From assembly GCA_028023455.1 (NCBI GenBank), contig JAQFVV010012496.1:3905764-3969763 (forward strand): DNA of 64,000 nucleotides, given 5' to 3'. The notes under the pieces were generated by a model. It did not search any database. It saw only the letters and a program-made list of their open reading frames with translations, and was not told the DNA's origin. The stretch is from Epiperipatus broadwayi (taxonomy: Eukaryota > Onychophora > Udeonychophora > Euonychophora > Peripatidae). Positions within the stretch are counted from its first letter, which is position 1. Each line of letters opens with the position of its first letter. Positions 33,187 to 44,279 of this stretch are shown here, piece after piece. The position numbers and the translations under genes were made by a program.

Positions 33187-33348
33187 TGTAATACATGTGG
33201 GATTCGAACTCAGACTTTCACACGACCCACAACTCTCAGTGCCATCTTATATTGCTGACCCACCTGATCACACACATCAGGTGGGTCAGCAATATAAGAT
33301 GGCACTGAGAGTTGTGGGTCGTGTGAAAGTCTGAGTTCGAATTCTGCA
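33187..33348. mobile_element. HH-E tail palindrome
   Basis: Two copies of the HH-E 3' tail in opposite orientation, separated by only cacacac (33269-33275). Arms of ~65-70 bp are almost perfectly complementary (gaactcagactttcacacg... against ...cgtgtgaaagtctgagttc). No HHR is included. Confidence 0.85.
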
Positions 33349-33369
33349 TAAACATATTATAATTTATAT

Positions 33370-33880
33370 GTAGAGGAATTGGCAATCCTCATTGTTTATA
33401 ACTTACAAGCTTAAGAGATAGGGTCATGTGATCTGTGACTCTTATTTTGACTATTTATAGTCTCTGCCATAAGTCTTGTGCAATTTTATATTGCTAAGAC
33501 TACTAATATATGGTATGGATGAAGATCTATTAGCCCCATATAGCTATTTGAGTTGGATAGCTGGGTTTGAAGACATGTCTAAAAATTTCAGATTTTCCAC
33601 TCAATAGATAACTTTTAGATGCTTGGCTTTGGGTTGGTATTTTTAGATCTAGTGTCTGAACCTACCCTGACACCTCTCTGAGGAGTGTCAAAACATGAAA
33701 CCATGGTCAGGGGTTTGGGGTGGGGTTCCTGACAGAAATATTTTAAGTGCTGGCTCTGGCTAGGCATTTATCACAAAGCTTGTAGAGGAATTGGCAATCC
33801 TCATTGTTTATAACTTACAAGCTTAAGAGATAGGGTCATGTGATCTATGACTCTTATTTTGTCTATTTATATTGATTTTA
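33370..33880 (+). mobile_element. HH-H head-to-tail repeat
   Basis: A 412-bp monomer starts near 33371 (tagaggaattggcaatcctc) and the same sequence starts again at 33783, giving a monomer plus ~100 bp of the next copy. One complete HHR lies in the monomer. Related to the copies at 19.1-19.75 kb. Confidence 0.8.
33673..33713 (+). ncRNA. Hammerhead ribozyme, HH-H
   Basis: Stem I CCTCT (33673-33677) pairs with AGGGG (33709-33713). Core CTGAGGA 33678-33684 fits CTGANGA. Stem II GTGT/ACAT has loop CAAA; GAAA is at 33697-33700; stem III ACCATGGT (33700-33707) is self-complementary; predicted cleavage follows C33708. All core positions agree with a type I hammerhead. Confidence 0.78.
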
Positions 33881-33889
33881 GAGATTTAG

Positions 33890-34335
33890 CTGCTGTATCT
33901 ACAAATTAAGACCTGCATAATTTCTAAAAATTATCTGGTTGTTAATTAAAGTTTCCCTTGATGTCTAAGAGGAATGTTATGAAGCAGTCATTATGATATG
34001 TTATAGATACAATGCTTTAATTTGGATCAAAAGCAAAAGTAAGAATTTCATTTTTTTGACCAATAGAATTACAGCACGTTTATGAAAATGTGTTAACCTT
34101 GTTAATTTAAAGATATTTTGAATTTAGTGTATAAAGATTTTGGGAGGTTTAGTCATGAATATTTAAGAGCAATCAGGTGATTTATTAACAGGTAGTGGAA
34201 GAAAAATATTCAGAAACTATTTACTTGGATAGTTATCTGATTTAAGATGTGAATCATGGTTAGCTTTTTAAGTAGAAAGACAGATTCAGAGGTTGAGGTG
34301 TGACACAGGTTTTAACCCACTGTATTAATTTTATA
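33890..34335. other. No recognised feature
   Basis: AT-rich spacer; nothing supported. Confidence 0.5.
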
Positions 34336-34339
34336 AACA

Positions 34340-34620
34340 AAGCAAAGCAAAACTCCATATAGTAGTGCCAGCTGTGCTAAACAGAGTAATCAATGGATGC
34401 CAAAGCCCCTCACTGATGAAGGCCACAAGCCAGAAACTAGTCTGGGGATATTGGATGAGTAGGCATTAGATAGGGATTTTATGCACAAGCCTTCTAGCAA
34501 TCATTGATTACTCTTTTTAGCACAGGTGGCACTACTATATGGAGTTTTTGCTTTGCTTTGTTTATAAACAATTATGTGCTAGTATTGGAGATGTGATCAT
34601 GTTATGTTTGTGATTAATTT
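34340..34620. mobile_element. HH-A fold-back with complete hammerhead
   Basis: A short minus arm (aaagcaaaactccatatagt to gatgcc, about 34400) joins a plus arm that begins just upstream of the HHR and runs to gcacaggtggcactac and a catgtt end near 34600. Confidence 0.75.
34400..34454 (+). ncRNA. Hammerhead ribozyme, HH-A
   Basis: CCTCA (34408-34412) pairs with TGGGG (34443-34447); core CTGATGA 34413-34419; stem II GGC/GCC with an A-A mismatch at its base; GAAA 34433-34436; stem III ACTAGT 34436-34441; cleavage nucleotide C34442; distal CCAA/TTGG pair at 34400 and 34451. Confidence 0.72.
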
Positions 34621-34659
34621 TGATAACTTAAAAAATAAAATGTTTAATCAGAGTGGGCA

Positions 34660-34805
34660 TAAAACCACCAACATCACATTATCACCTTTTCTTATGCTGT
34701 GGATATTGGATGAGTAGGCACAAGAAAGGGATTTTATGCACAAGCTTTCTGGCATCCATTGATTACTCTGTCTTGCACTGAGTGGCATATACTATAGTGA
34801 AATAT
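34660..34805. mobile_element. HH-A fragment pair
   Basis: A ~40-bp minus tail (accaacatcacattatcacc) is followed at about 34701 by a plus-strand piece starting ggatattggatgagtag, three bases past the predicted HHR cleavage site, and ending at gagtggca. Confidence 0.65.
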
Positions 34806-34809
34806 AAAC

Positions 34810-35215
34810 ACCTTATTGTCACACATAAGAACACCAGAAAATGTTTATATAAAAATGTATCACAATATTCTCAAAATATGTTGGCAAGATCACATGACTA
34901 AATATGATGACACTAAATTTTATAAGAGATCATCATGATTGGATTAAGCATATGAAGTGGAACAGACTTCCTTAAATATTTATTTCATGTGATCATGAAT
35001 TTTATTTTTGTGGAAGAGACAATGCCGACATATATTATTTCAAAAATGCTCTAAAGAAATGCAATATAGATTGTTTCTAGGGTTAGGGTTATAATTGAGG
35101 ATAGGAGAGGTGTTATGGTTAAGAAAAGGTTAAAATATTTATAAAATTCCTGCAAAAATTAAAAGGCGGCATTGCAAAATATTAAACAAATACACTAAAT
35201 AACCTGTTTGCAATA
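34810..35215. other. No recognised feature
   Basis: AT-rich spacer; nothing supported. Confidence 0.5.
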
Positions 35216-35224
35216 TATATTGTT

Positions 35225-35525
35225 AAAAGGAGGTTGCCATGACAACAGATTGAGATTGTTGATTGTTATTGATATTGGGATTGTCTAAGTATTGACTGGC
35301 ATGTGACTAAAAATATACATAGACTTTTAAATTGTTAAAAAGAGGTTGCCATGACAACAGATTGAGATTGTTGATTGTTATTGATATTGGGATTGTCTAA
35401 GTATTGACTGGCATGTGACTAAAAATATACATAGACTTTTAAATTGTTAAAAAGAGGTTGCCATGACAACAGATTGAGATTGTTGATGGCTATTGATATT
35501 GGGATTGTCTAAGTGTTAATTGGTT
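35225..35525 (+). repeat. Family G 112-bp tandem repeat
   Basis: aggttgccatgacaacagat starts at 35231, 35343 and 35455, an exact 112-bp period with near-identical units, each ending in catagacttttaaattgtta. The unit is the family G arm, here amplified head to tail instead of folded back. Confidence 0.8.
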
Positions 35526-35839
35526 TTTAATGATAAAATATATACAGTCTATATAGATATGTACTGGCATTAATTATTATCACTTTAATAATTTAAATAT
35601 TCAATATTTTATTATAAAGGGGAGGTGATAAAATGTAAATATTAAATCAAGGAAATCACTTACAAATATAATAAAACGCAAACACATTAATATCATAAAA
35701 AGAGTAATTATAGTGTAAAATATTTGTAGCTAATCATATATCAAGTGCACTAACACCAGATTCGTGATAATCGACTATCAAAATAAAAAATTTCAGAGCA
35801 TGCTTGTTTGCACATTATTAAATCTCTGTTTCAAAACAT

Positions 35840-36235
35840 TATATATATATATATAATACAGATAAAATGTCTGTTAATTAAAAAAATATTGTAATAACAA
35901 TATAAATAATAAATATAACAGTACTTTTGGCTAATTCCTTAACTCTCCTCAACTGCCATTAAATTCAAAAAACATAACTTGAAGCAAACATCATCGACTC
36001 AAATCCCATAAATCTCAAATTTTAATATATAATTAATAGACAAGCTGCTAATGTTAAAATTTGGAATTCATGGGACTTGAGTTGAAGACATTTGCTTCCG
36101 TTATGTTTCTTAAATTTAATGGCAGTTAAGGAAAGTTAAGGAATTAACCAAAAGTACTTCTGCAGAATGAAAGATTATATTATTGTTATATTTATTGTTA
36201 TTATATATATATAATTTCTTATAGATATACGACCA
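35840..36235. mobile_element. PLE 3'-end palindrome
   Basis: Inverted arms centred near 36040: left aactgccattaaattcaa, gaagcaaacatcatcgac; right complement gaagacatttgcttccg, aatttaatggcagttaagg. The same sequences flank the PLE endonuclease tail at 54 kb, so this is the 3' end of that PLE without coding sequence. Confidence 0.7.
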
Positions 36236-36329
36236 TAATGTTATCAAAAAAATTATACTTTTAATCAATCGAATTATCAATAAATTGAAATAAGGACAAC
36301 TTGTTTGTATACAGTTTAATTACATATCA

Positions 36330-36600
36330 TCAAATTGATTTTCATTCAAGATGTCATTTTTTTAAAATTAATCATGTGACAATAAATATTCTACAGCTTT
36401 ATACCTCTCATGGAAAAATAAAAAATATTATTATTATTATTATTAATTTTTTTTTTTATAAATTTACATATATAAATCCATTATACAGTCTCTTATTCAC
36501 CCCCCCTCCACACACACTATTTTATAACTACTAATCTATCATAAAACAAACAATTCCTGTCTTATACTTTCAATATTATATATATATTTCAGTGAAGAAG
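36330..36600 (-). mobile_element. PLE 3' arm, partner of 41.4-41.6 kb
   Basis: Contains atgtcatttttttaaaatta, atcatgtgacaataaatatt and caaacaattcctgtcttata, the complements of sequence at 41.36-41.62 kb. It appears to be the distal part of the left arm of the PLE fold-back centred at 41.0 kb, pushed away by later insertions. Confidence 0.6.
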
Positions 36601-36819
36601 CTTGACTTTTTAGAAATAGAAGCACATTTCTTTTTTTATATTGCTTTTATTTCACTTGCCATAACAATATTTACATAATAGTGCCTAATATATATATATA
36701 TATTGATTTGTATATTACATATATTGTGAAACGAATACAGATATCAAACTTTATTTATTATATATATATTACACACATCTAGAAAAATCTGAAACTCTCT
36801 TATCTGTAAATGAGAGATA

Positions 36820-37005
36820 TTATTAATATATTTTTATCTTCCAAATCTTTTTAACATTCTTAAAAGTTTTAACTGTAAATTAGATCTTAGCATTGTTTGA
36901 ACTTCTTATAATCAATGAGAGTGTAAGAATGCATTAGTCAAATTCATTCTTTCCATATATAAAAACAATTCAACTGTTGGTAATAAAAATTGAAAGTTAA
37001 CAGTA
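36820..37005 (+). repeat. Direct repeat left of the RTE LINE
   Basis: ttttatcttccaaatc...ttaacattcttaaaa...ttagatcttagcattgtttg...aacaattcaactgttggtaa recurs in the same orientation at 40.40-40.57 kb. Origin unknown. Confidence 0.7.
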
Positions 37006-37083
37006 ATTCTATACAAAAAAATAATGAATTTGAATTGCTCATTCTAATCAGACTGTGATTGGTTTAAATATAGATAATACATT

Positions 37084-40000
37084 CATCATCAACATCAACC
37101 ATTATCAATCCACTGCAGGATGAAGGTCTCTCCAAGTTTAATCCATCTTCTCTGATCTTTAGCTTCTCTTCTCCACAACATCCCTGCACATTTTCTTATT
37201 TCATCCATCCATCTCACATATGGTCTCTTTCTGGGTCTTTTCCAATCTCTTGGAATCCAGTTTAAAATTTCAATTGTCCATCTATAATCATCTCTTCTAG
37301 CAATATGCCCAGCCCAACTCCATTTCAATCTTTTAATTTTTTCAATAAGGTCAGTAACACCTGTTTGTTGTCTTACCCATACATTGCATTTTCGATCTCT
37401 TCTTGTTACTCCCAACATACATCTCTCCATACTCTTTTGAGTGGTCTGAAGTCTCTGTATTGCTCTTCTATTAAGTGTCCAAGTCTCAGATCTATAAGTA
37501 AGAACTGGTAAAACACATTTGTTAAAAACCATCCTTTTCAAACACATAGGCATATTTCCTTTTAGTATCAAGTTATTTCTACAAAAAGCACTCCAACCAA
37601 GTTTAATTCTATGATTAATTTCCTCCATTATGTTTCCATCTGTATTAATAATCTGACCAAGGTATTTGTAACTGTTAACTTCTTCTAATTCTTCATAATC
37701 AATCTTTATTTTCATATTTTGAGCAAATCGATTAAACATTACTTTAGTCGTTTTAACATTTATCTTTAGTCCTACTTTTCTACTTTCATCTGCTAACTCC
37801 TGCAACATTTCCTGCAGCTCTGAAGCATTATTTGCAAAAACAACTACATCATCTGCGAAATCTAAATGACTTAAATACTCTCCATTCACTTTCACTCCTT
37901 TAGTTTCCCATTTTAATCCACAAAATACTTCTTGCAGCACTGCTGTAAAGAGTTTTGGAGATATGGAGTCACCTTGTCTTACACCTTTCTCAATGTTGAT
38001 TTTTCCAGTATCATTATGTAATCTAATTGTTGCTGTTGCATTTTTATAAATATTCTTTAAAATATGACAATATCCTGGATCTATACCTTGATGATCCAAT
38101 GCTTTAATCACCGAAGAAATGTGTATAGAATCGAATGCCTTTTCATAATCTACAAATCCAAAACATAATGACAACTCATATTCGTTTGTCCTTTCTATGA
38201 CTTCTCTCAATACCTGGATATGATCTATTGTACTAAAACCACTTTTAAATCCAGCTTGTTCTCTTGGTTGGTGGAAATCCAAAGTTCTCTGTAGACGAGT
38301 TGTAATTATCTTGGTAAAAATTTTTATATAAAACTGATAAAAGGCTGATAGGTCTGTAATTTCTAATATCTTTATTATCACCATTTTTAAATATTAATAT
38401 TATTACTGCATTCTTCCAATCTTCCGGTATATCTTTATCATTTAGACATTTGGTATATAACTTTGCTAAAATTGTTTCTATTTCTTCACCTGCTTCTTTT
38501 AATATATCAATTATAATTCCATCATTTCCTGGAGCCTTTCCTTTCTTCATACACTTAATTGCATGTCTCACTTCTTCATTTAAAATTCTAAGCAATTCGG
38601 AAGATGTAATAGATATAGGAGGTACTTGTTCTTTATTACTATATAATTCTTGATAAAAATCTTCTACCAATTGCATGATGTCATCTCTCTTTTTAGTAAT
38701 AATTCCATCTTTTTTTCTTATTGCAGATATAAATTTCCTACCAATACCAAAATGTTGTTTAACATTTTTGAGACTTCTATTTTCTTCTACAGCTTTCCTT
38801 GCTATTTCACAGTTATACTTTCTTATATCATTTTCAACTCTTTTCCATACCATTTTACAAAATTTGAGATATTCAATTCTTTTTAATACATCATTTTTGT
38901 ATATCTTCATATTCCTTCTTTTCTTCATAAATTCTCTAGTCTCAGTAGAAATTTTATTAGTCAATTGCTGCTTTTTTCTACCAGCTATGTTTGTTGCAGT
39001 TTTTTAAAAGTGTATCAGTTATTTTCATATTAATTTCATTCAAATCTGAATCATGTTCAAAATCTCCTAACATTTGAAACCTATTTGTAAGTTCTAATTT
39101 AAATTCATTAGAATGTTTCTGAAGATTAGGAATATCAACTGTAAATATTGTTTTTCTTAATAATTTTTGTCTCTCTAGTTTTACATTAACACATAACGTA
39201 CACCTTACTAATTGATGATCACTTCCTGTGTTAAATTTATTAAGAACATTACAATCTTGAAATATGTATTTTCTGTTAGTCAAAATATAATCCAATTCTG
39301 CTGTACCTTCATTTGGATGCTTCCATGTCCATTTCCTTTTAACATTTTTCTCAAAAAATGAATTCATAATATAAAGTTTTTCTTTTTCTGCAAACTTCAC
39401 AAGTCTATGTCCTCTCTCATTTCTATTACCATAACCAAAATTACCTACAGCAATTTCATCTTTCATTTGTCTACCAATTCTAGCATTAAAGTCTCCCATA
39501 ACAATTTTAAAATGTTGTTTACTCTAATCAAAAGCCTTTTGTACATCCATATAAAAATCTTCTACTACTTCATCACTATGAGAACTTGTTGGGGCATAAA
39601 CCTGAATTATCTGCATTTGGTATCTGCTATTAAGTTGTATAACTAATCTTGCCACTCTGTCTGATACACCATCAATCTCCACAATATTGTTCTTCCACTT
39701 TTTATTTATAATGAATCCTACTCCACTTGTATTTCCAATATGTGTGCCTTTATAATAGAGTATATGTCCACTTTTTAAATCAATTGTTTCTTCTCCTTTT
39801 CTTCTAACTTCACAAAGTCCAATAATGTCCCATTTAATATAAGACAGTTCTTCTTCTAATTCTTGCAATCTTCCTTCACTTGAAAGTGATCTGCAGTTGT
39901 AAGTACCTAAATAAAAAGTCATCATCAAATGGCAGCCTGGGTCTGCAATCAGGGATTCTTAGCACCCTCCGCCTTCGGCCACCAACCGCTGCCTTGGTTG

Positions 40001-40378
40001 GTGACTTTACAGCCTCCTGGGAATAAGGGCCATGCTTTATTTTTGTCTGTCATAATTGTATATATGTATTGGAAAAATATTTATCATTTACACAAACATT
40101 CATTCTGCCTTATCAGGCACTGAGAAGAAAGACCATGGTGTTTCTTGATCTTAAACTCAGAGGTAAAAAGCCAATAAACTCACCATGCTGGCTAATGCAT
40201 GTTGGTGAGCAGCCCATCCATGTTCGTGACTATATGAATAATCACATAGTAATAACACCTGCAACGACAAGAACGTATGGAGTGGACATTAGGAATTTGC
40301 CCTGCTCGGTTCCTTTAAGGCCTCCAAGAGGAATCAAAGGGTCTCTTTTCAGTTAATAGCAAACTCCTTTCTGCAGCC
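37084..40378 (-). mobile_element. RTE-type LINE, nearly full length
   Basis: A 3.3-kb insertion on the minus strand bounded by the 12-bp duplication agataatacatt (37072-37083 and 40379-40390). Order from its 5' end: ~450-bp untranslated region (40378-39929), apurinic-like endonuclease, reverse transcriptase, and a short 3' end made of tgatgttgatgatgaa-type repeats. A single ORF, no RNase H and a microsatellite-like tail fit the RTE/BovB group. Fragments lie at 4.4, 22.8, 42.8 and 43.8 kb. Confidence 0.88.
37095..39928 (-). pseudogene. RTE LINE ORF: endonuclease-reverse transcriptase, broken
   Basis: About 945 codons. Endonuclease (39928-~39150): YNCRSL, LCEVRRKGEE, YAPTSSHSD, MGDFNARIG, ELDYIL and SDHQLV, i.e. 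all catalytic-type motifs. A linker follows, then the reverse transcriptase: [43 protein letters not shown] and HLDFADDVVVF (catalytic DD near 37860). The C-terminus has GHIARRDD and WIDNG. Damage: an in-frame TAG near 39525, a frameshift near 38985 and another near 38320. The protein would copy its own RNA at a nicked target. Few lesions imply recent activity. The start is chosen at the first ATG before YNCRSL. Confidence 0.88.
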
Positions 40379-40391
40379 AGATAATACATTA

Positions 40392-40575
40392 TCAATATAT
40401 TTTTATCTTCCAAATCCTTTTAACATTCTTAAAAATTTTAACTGTATATTAGATCTTAGCATTGTTTGAATTTCTTATAATCAACAAGAATGCTTCATTA
40501 CTCAAGTTCATCCTTTCCATATATAAAAACAATTTAACTGTTGGTAAAAGAAATTGAAAGTGAATATTTTAAATT
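40392..40575 (+). repeat. Direct repeat right of the RTE LINE
   Basis: Second copy of the ~185-bp sequence at 36.82-37.0 kb, roughly 90% alike by eye. It begins next to the right target duplication, so the LINE sits between two old direct repeats. Confidence 0.65.
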
Positions 40576-40589
40576 GAAATTTAATTAAA

Positions 40590-41620
40590 GCTTTTTGAAA
40601 GTTTTAGTGAATTTTTCTATGGAAGCATTCATCCGGTATAATATATGGATGCTTTGTTCCTGATACATACATATACATTTATATGTATTACAGTTTCCAA
40701 TTACCTAACAGTGACCATTTTCCTCCCAATTTTATTGACACATTGACCATATTAATATATTTATCTGTTTTCCTGTATATACAATGATTCATAACATTTT
40801 CTTTCTTTAAAATTCTAACTATACTTTATTACCTTTATATTTTCATCACAGTTTATTATATATCCTGTTTTTAATTAATGATTATATGGTCGATTTCTTT
40901 TATTGATCTATTCTCTTTAGCTCGTTCAATTGGACTTTTGCCTGACTGCCCCATGTATGTCTTATTGCAGCTGTCATATGTAATTATGTAATGCAAAAAG
41001 AATGGTAGTATTGATAATAGAATAGGAATTGTTTATATAATTACATGTGACTAATACAATAAGAAATATATAGGGCAATCAGGAAAAAGGGCAAGTGAAA
41101 AAGTTAAAGACCATAATAGAGCAATAAGAGAAAAAGATACTATATCTGGACTTCATAATCATTATTTAGAAATAAGACATATAATAAATTGTGAGGAAAA
41201 TATAATGGTAATAAAGTATAGATATTATGAAACATTGTATATACAAGAAAACAGATAAATGTATTAATGTTGTCAATGGTTCAATAAAATTGGAAAGGAA
41301 ATGGTCAGTGTTAGATAATTGGAAGCTGTAATGTATATGAATTAATCTGTATGTATATATGTATATGAATTGAAAGTATAAGACAGGAATTAATTGTTTG
41401 TTTGATGATAAATGAATAAGAGAATGTATAATGGTGTATATATGTAAATTTTTAAAAAAAGTAATAATAATAATAATTTATTTTCTCATGAGTTTATTTC
41501 TAGTGATGACCACTAGAGGGTATGTAAAGCTGTAGAATATTTATTGTCACATGATTAATTTAAAAAAATGACATCTTGAAAAGATTTAAATAAATAAAGC
41601 TTTTTTATTTTTATTGTGAT
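40590..41620. mobile_element. PLE fold-back remnant
   Basis: Arms centred near 41005. The minus arm (about 40610-41000) encodes YIITYDSCNKTYMGQSGK (GIY-YIG-type core) and is followed by a decayed tail; the plus arm (41020-41330) encodes TNTIRKYIGQSGKRASEKVK-like sequence, SGLHNHYLEIRH and VIKYRYYETLYIQEN. Both are interrupted by stops. The rest of the right arm (to 41620) pairs with 36.33-36.60 kb. Confidence 0.7.
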
Positions 41621-41629
41621 AGTTGATTA

Positions 41630-42015
41630 TAATGAATCTAGTGCTCTGAAAGCAAATTAAGTGATCAATATTTGTCAATAAAATTATTCTGTTTGAACAT
41701 TGATGCATCTGTGAATTGTTATTTATAGGTTATAAAACAAAATACTGAATATAAGGCTACAATTTTTAATATACCAATAACTAAATAACAACAATAGCTA
41801 TATTACACCATGATTGCCATCTTGAATAGTATTTACAATAAATGCTACCCAAGATGGCAGCCATGATATAGGCGATCTATAGCTATTATTAATTTAAATT
41901 TATATATTGATATATTGAAAATTGTAGGCTTAATGGCAGAGTTTTGCTTTGTTATATATATATTTGACAGCTCATGAAATTAGCATGCTTTCATTAAATT
42001 ACACACACACACTAT
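41630..42015. other. No firm feature
   Basis: AT-rich; a short inverted repeat around 41815-41875 (gattgccatcttgaa against acccaagatggcagc) is visible, otherwise nothing. Confidence 0.45.
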
Positions 42016-42019
42016 ATAT

Positions 42020-42290
42020 ATATATCATTAAAAACCAGTCAACACTTAGACAATCTCAATATCAATAAAAATCAACAATTTCAAACTGTTGTCAAGGCAA
42101 CCTCTTTTTAACAATAAAGGTGGGATTCCACCTTTATTAATGGTCTAATATAGTAATATAGACACTAAAGATTGCAACTTGAACATATATATATATTGCT
42201 AAAAATGTTGCCTTGTCAACAGATTGAGATTATTGATTGTTATTAATATTGGAATCATCTAAGGGTTGACTGAATTTTAATGATTATATA
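42020..42290. mobile_element. Family G fold-back
   Basis: Left arm aaaccagtcaacacttagac, caacaatttcaaactgttgt, aaggtgggattccaccttta; right arm gttgccttgtcaacagattg, attgttattaatattgg, gttgactgaattttaatga. Same layout as 2917-3245. Confidence 0.72.
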
Positions 42291-42299
42291 TATATGCTT

Positions 42300-42830
42300 T
42301 GTGTGCATATATATAGATAAAAATTACAATTTATTTAATTTATATTAAAACAATATTTTTCTGTGAAATTTTCTATGCATAAGTTCCATAATCATGCATG
42401 CACACTTTTTTTTTGTGAGCATCATGTCGTCATAATTTCTTATAATGTTATCAGTTGGGATTGTTAATAGAATCTATGAATCACAAAATAAATGTTGCTA
42501 TAATTATTTCTGATTGGTCAAGTGTAATAATAACTGTTTAGAATTGTAAAAGATAAGCTAATGTCACTTCTAAATAACCATATCAAGAAAACGCTTCTGC
42601 AATGTGATTGCCAACAACTGTCTCAGATTACATCATAGATATGCAAATTAACTAATACATCATATAAAGAAATTTTTAAACTACATACAAAATGGCTTGA
42701 AAGGTCATTAAAATTGAAAAACATTATATATATGCTTATTAAAATAGAACAATTGAGTATTTTACACATATATATATAACTTATAAAAAATAATGAATTC
42801 AAGATATATGTAAACACACACTTGAATATA
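42300..42830. other. No recognised feature
   Basis: AT-rich spacer; nothing supported. Confidence 0.5.
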
Positions 42831-42832
42831 TA

Positions 42833-42990
42833 TCATCATCATTAACTATTATCAATCCACTGCAGGATGAAGGTCTCTCTAACTTCAATCCATCTTTTCC
42901 AATCTTTAGCTTCTTTTCTCCACATCATGCCTGCAAACTTTCTTATTTCATCCATCCATCTCTCATGTGGTCTCTTTATGGGTCTTTTAA
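42833..42990 (-). pseudogene. RTE LINE 3' fragment
   Basis: About 155 bp matching the last part of the LINE at 37.1 kb (atcaatccactgcaggatga, ttatttcatccatccatctc), ending at the 3' repeat catcatcatt. Truncated near a point encoding RPxKRPH. Confidence 0.8.
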
Positions 42991-43189
42991 TAATAATAAA
43001 TGGTCATTTACACCTCAGATTGGTATATAAGTTAAGAATTAGTCATATCAATGCAAAGAAAAGTATTGATAATTTCCTCAACACTAAACAGGAATCTCAT
43101 TAAGGTGTCATTCTAGTTATAACATCAACTTCACTTAATAGATAGATATGGGTATGTAAAAAGTTTGCATTAGAGATGCATAATTTTAT

Positions 43190-43795
43190 TTAAGTGTTTA
43201 AAAAAACAACAAAAACACTTAATATATATATATTGAATTAAATGTTTATATGAATTTTATTATATAGAAATGAGGAGATAATATTCATTAAATAGAAAAA
43301 TGCTTAACTTTTAATGTTATTAAGAAATTATCATTTACTACTAATCAAACAATTCCTGAGACAAAGCAAGTTTTTCTCATAAACCTGTAATATCTCTTTT
43401 GTTGAGGATCTCAGAGCAGTAGGGGTTCTCTGTTACTTTTAAACCCAAGTTCTTATAAACATTTAATTCAACATGTACAACTCTTTAGAGAAGTTAAAAA
43501 TATTATTTGAAGAATGTCAAGAAAGTTGTTATTCTTTCACATTCTCACACCTCTAATAAATAGTTTTTTGGATTTAAATCCATATAAGAACTTGGGTTTA
43601 AAAGTAAAAGAGGATTTCTTTGGCTTTGAGACCTCCAACAGAGCTATTATAGGTTTATGAGAAAAACTTTCTTTGCCTCAGGAATTGTTCAATTAGTAGT
43701 AATTGATAGACTTTTAGTAACATCAAAAATTAAGTGTTTCTCTATTTAATGGATATTATCTCCTCATTTATATATATATATAATATTTATATGTG
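43190..43795. repeat. Palindromic repeat, unknown family
   Basis: Inverted arms centred near 43500: left has tctcataaacctgtaat, tgttacttttaaacccaagt; right has acttgggtttaaaagtaaaa, ggtttatgagaaaaact. A shorter relative occurs at 49.12-49.37 kb. No coding sequence or HHR core seen. Confidence 0.65.
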
Positions 43796-43796
43796 T

Positions 43797-44275
43797 GTTT
43801 GAAAAGGAGAGTTTGTAATAAATGTGTTTACCAATTCTTAATTATGGATCTGAGACTTGGATATTTAACGGAAGAACAATACAGATACTTCAGACCACTC
43901 AAAAAGTATGGAGAGAGGCAGTAACAAGAAATTAAAAACAAAATGCATGGATAAGAGAACAAACACGTGGCATTGACATCATTAAAAAAATTAAGAGACT
44001 GAAGTAGAGTTGGGATGGACATATTGCTAGAAGAGATGAGAATAGATGGACAGTTGAAATCTTAAACTGAATTCTGAGAGATTGTAAAAGACCTAGAAGG
44101 AGACCACATGTGAGATAGATGGGTGAAATAAGAAAGTGTGCTGATATAATGTGGAGAAGAAAGACTAGAGATTGGAGGATTGATAATTGGTTGAAAATGA
44201 TTATATTTCTTGAACTTGGAGAGATCTTTACCCTAAAGTGGATCAATAATGGTTAAAAATGATAAAGATGATGTG
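43797..44275 (+). pseudogene. RTE LINE 3' fragment
   Basis: Remnants of VLPILNYGSETWIFN, QTTQK, LGWTY-like and MGEIRKCA followed by a 3' end with gataaagatgatg. Several stops and an insertion near 44170-44210. Derived from the same LINE family as 37.1-40.4 kb. Confidence 0.8.
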
Positions 44276-44279
44276 TATG

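Noticed and set aside
42995-43110. 78-codon frame overlapping an RTE fragment at 42867-43103
   Set aside because: The first part is antisense to the LINE fragment and the rest has no motif.
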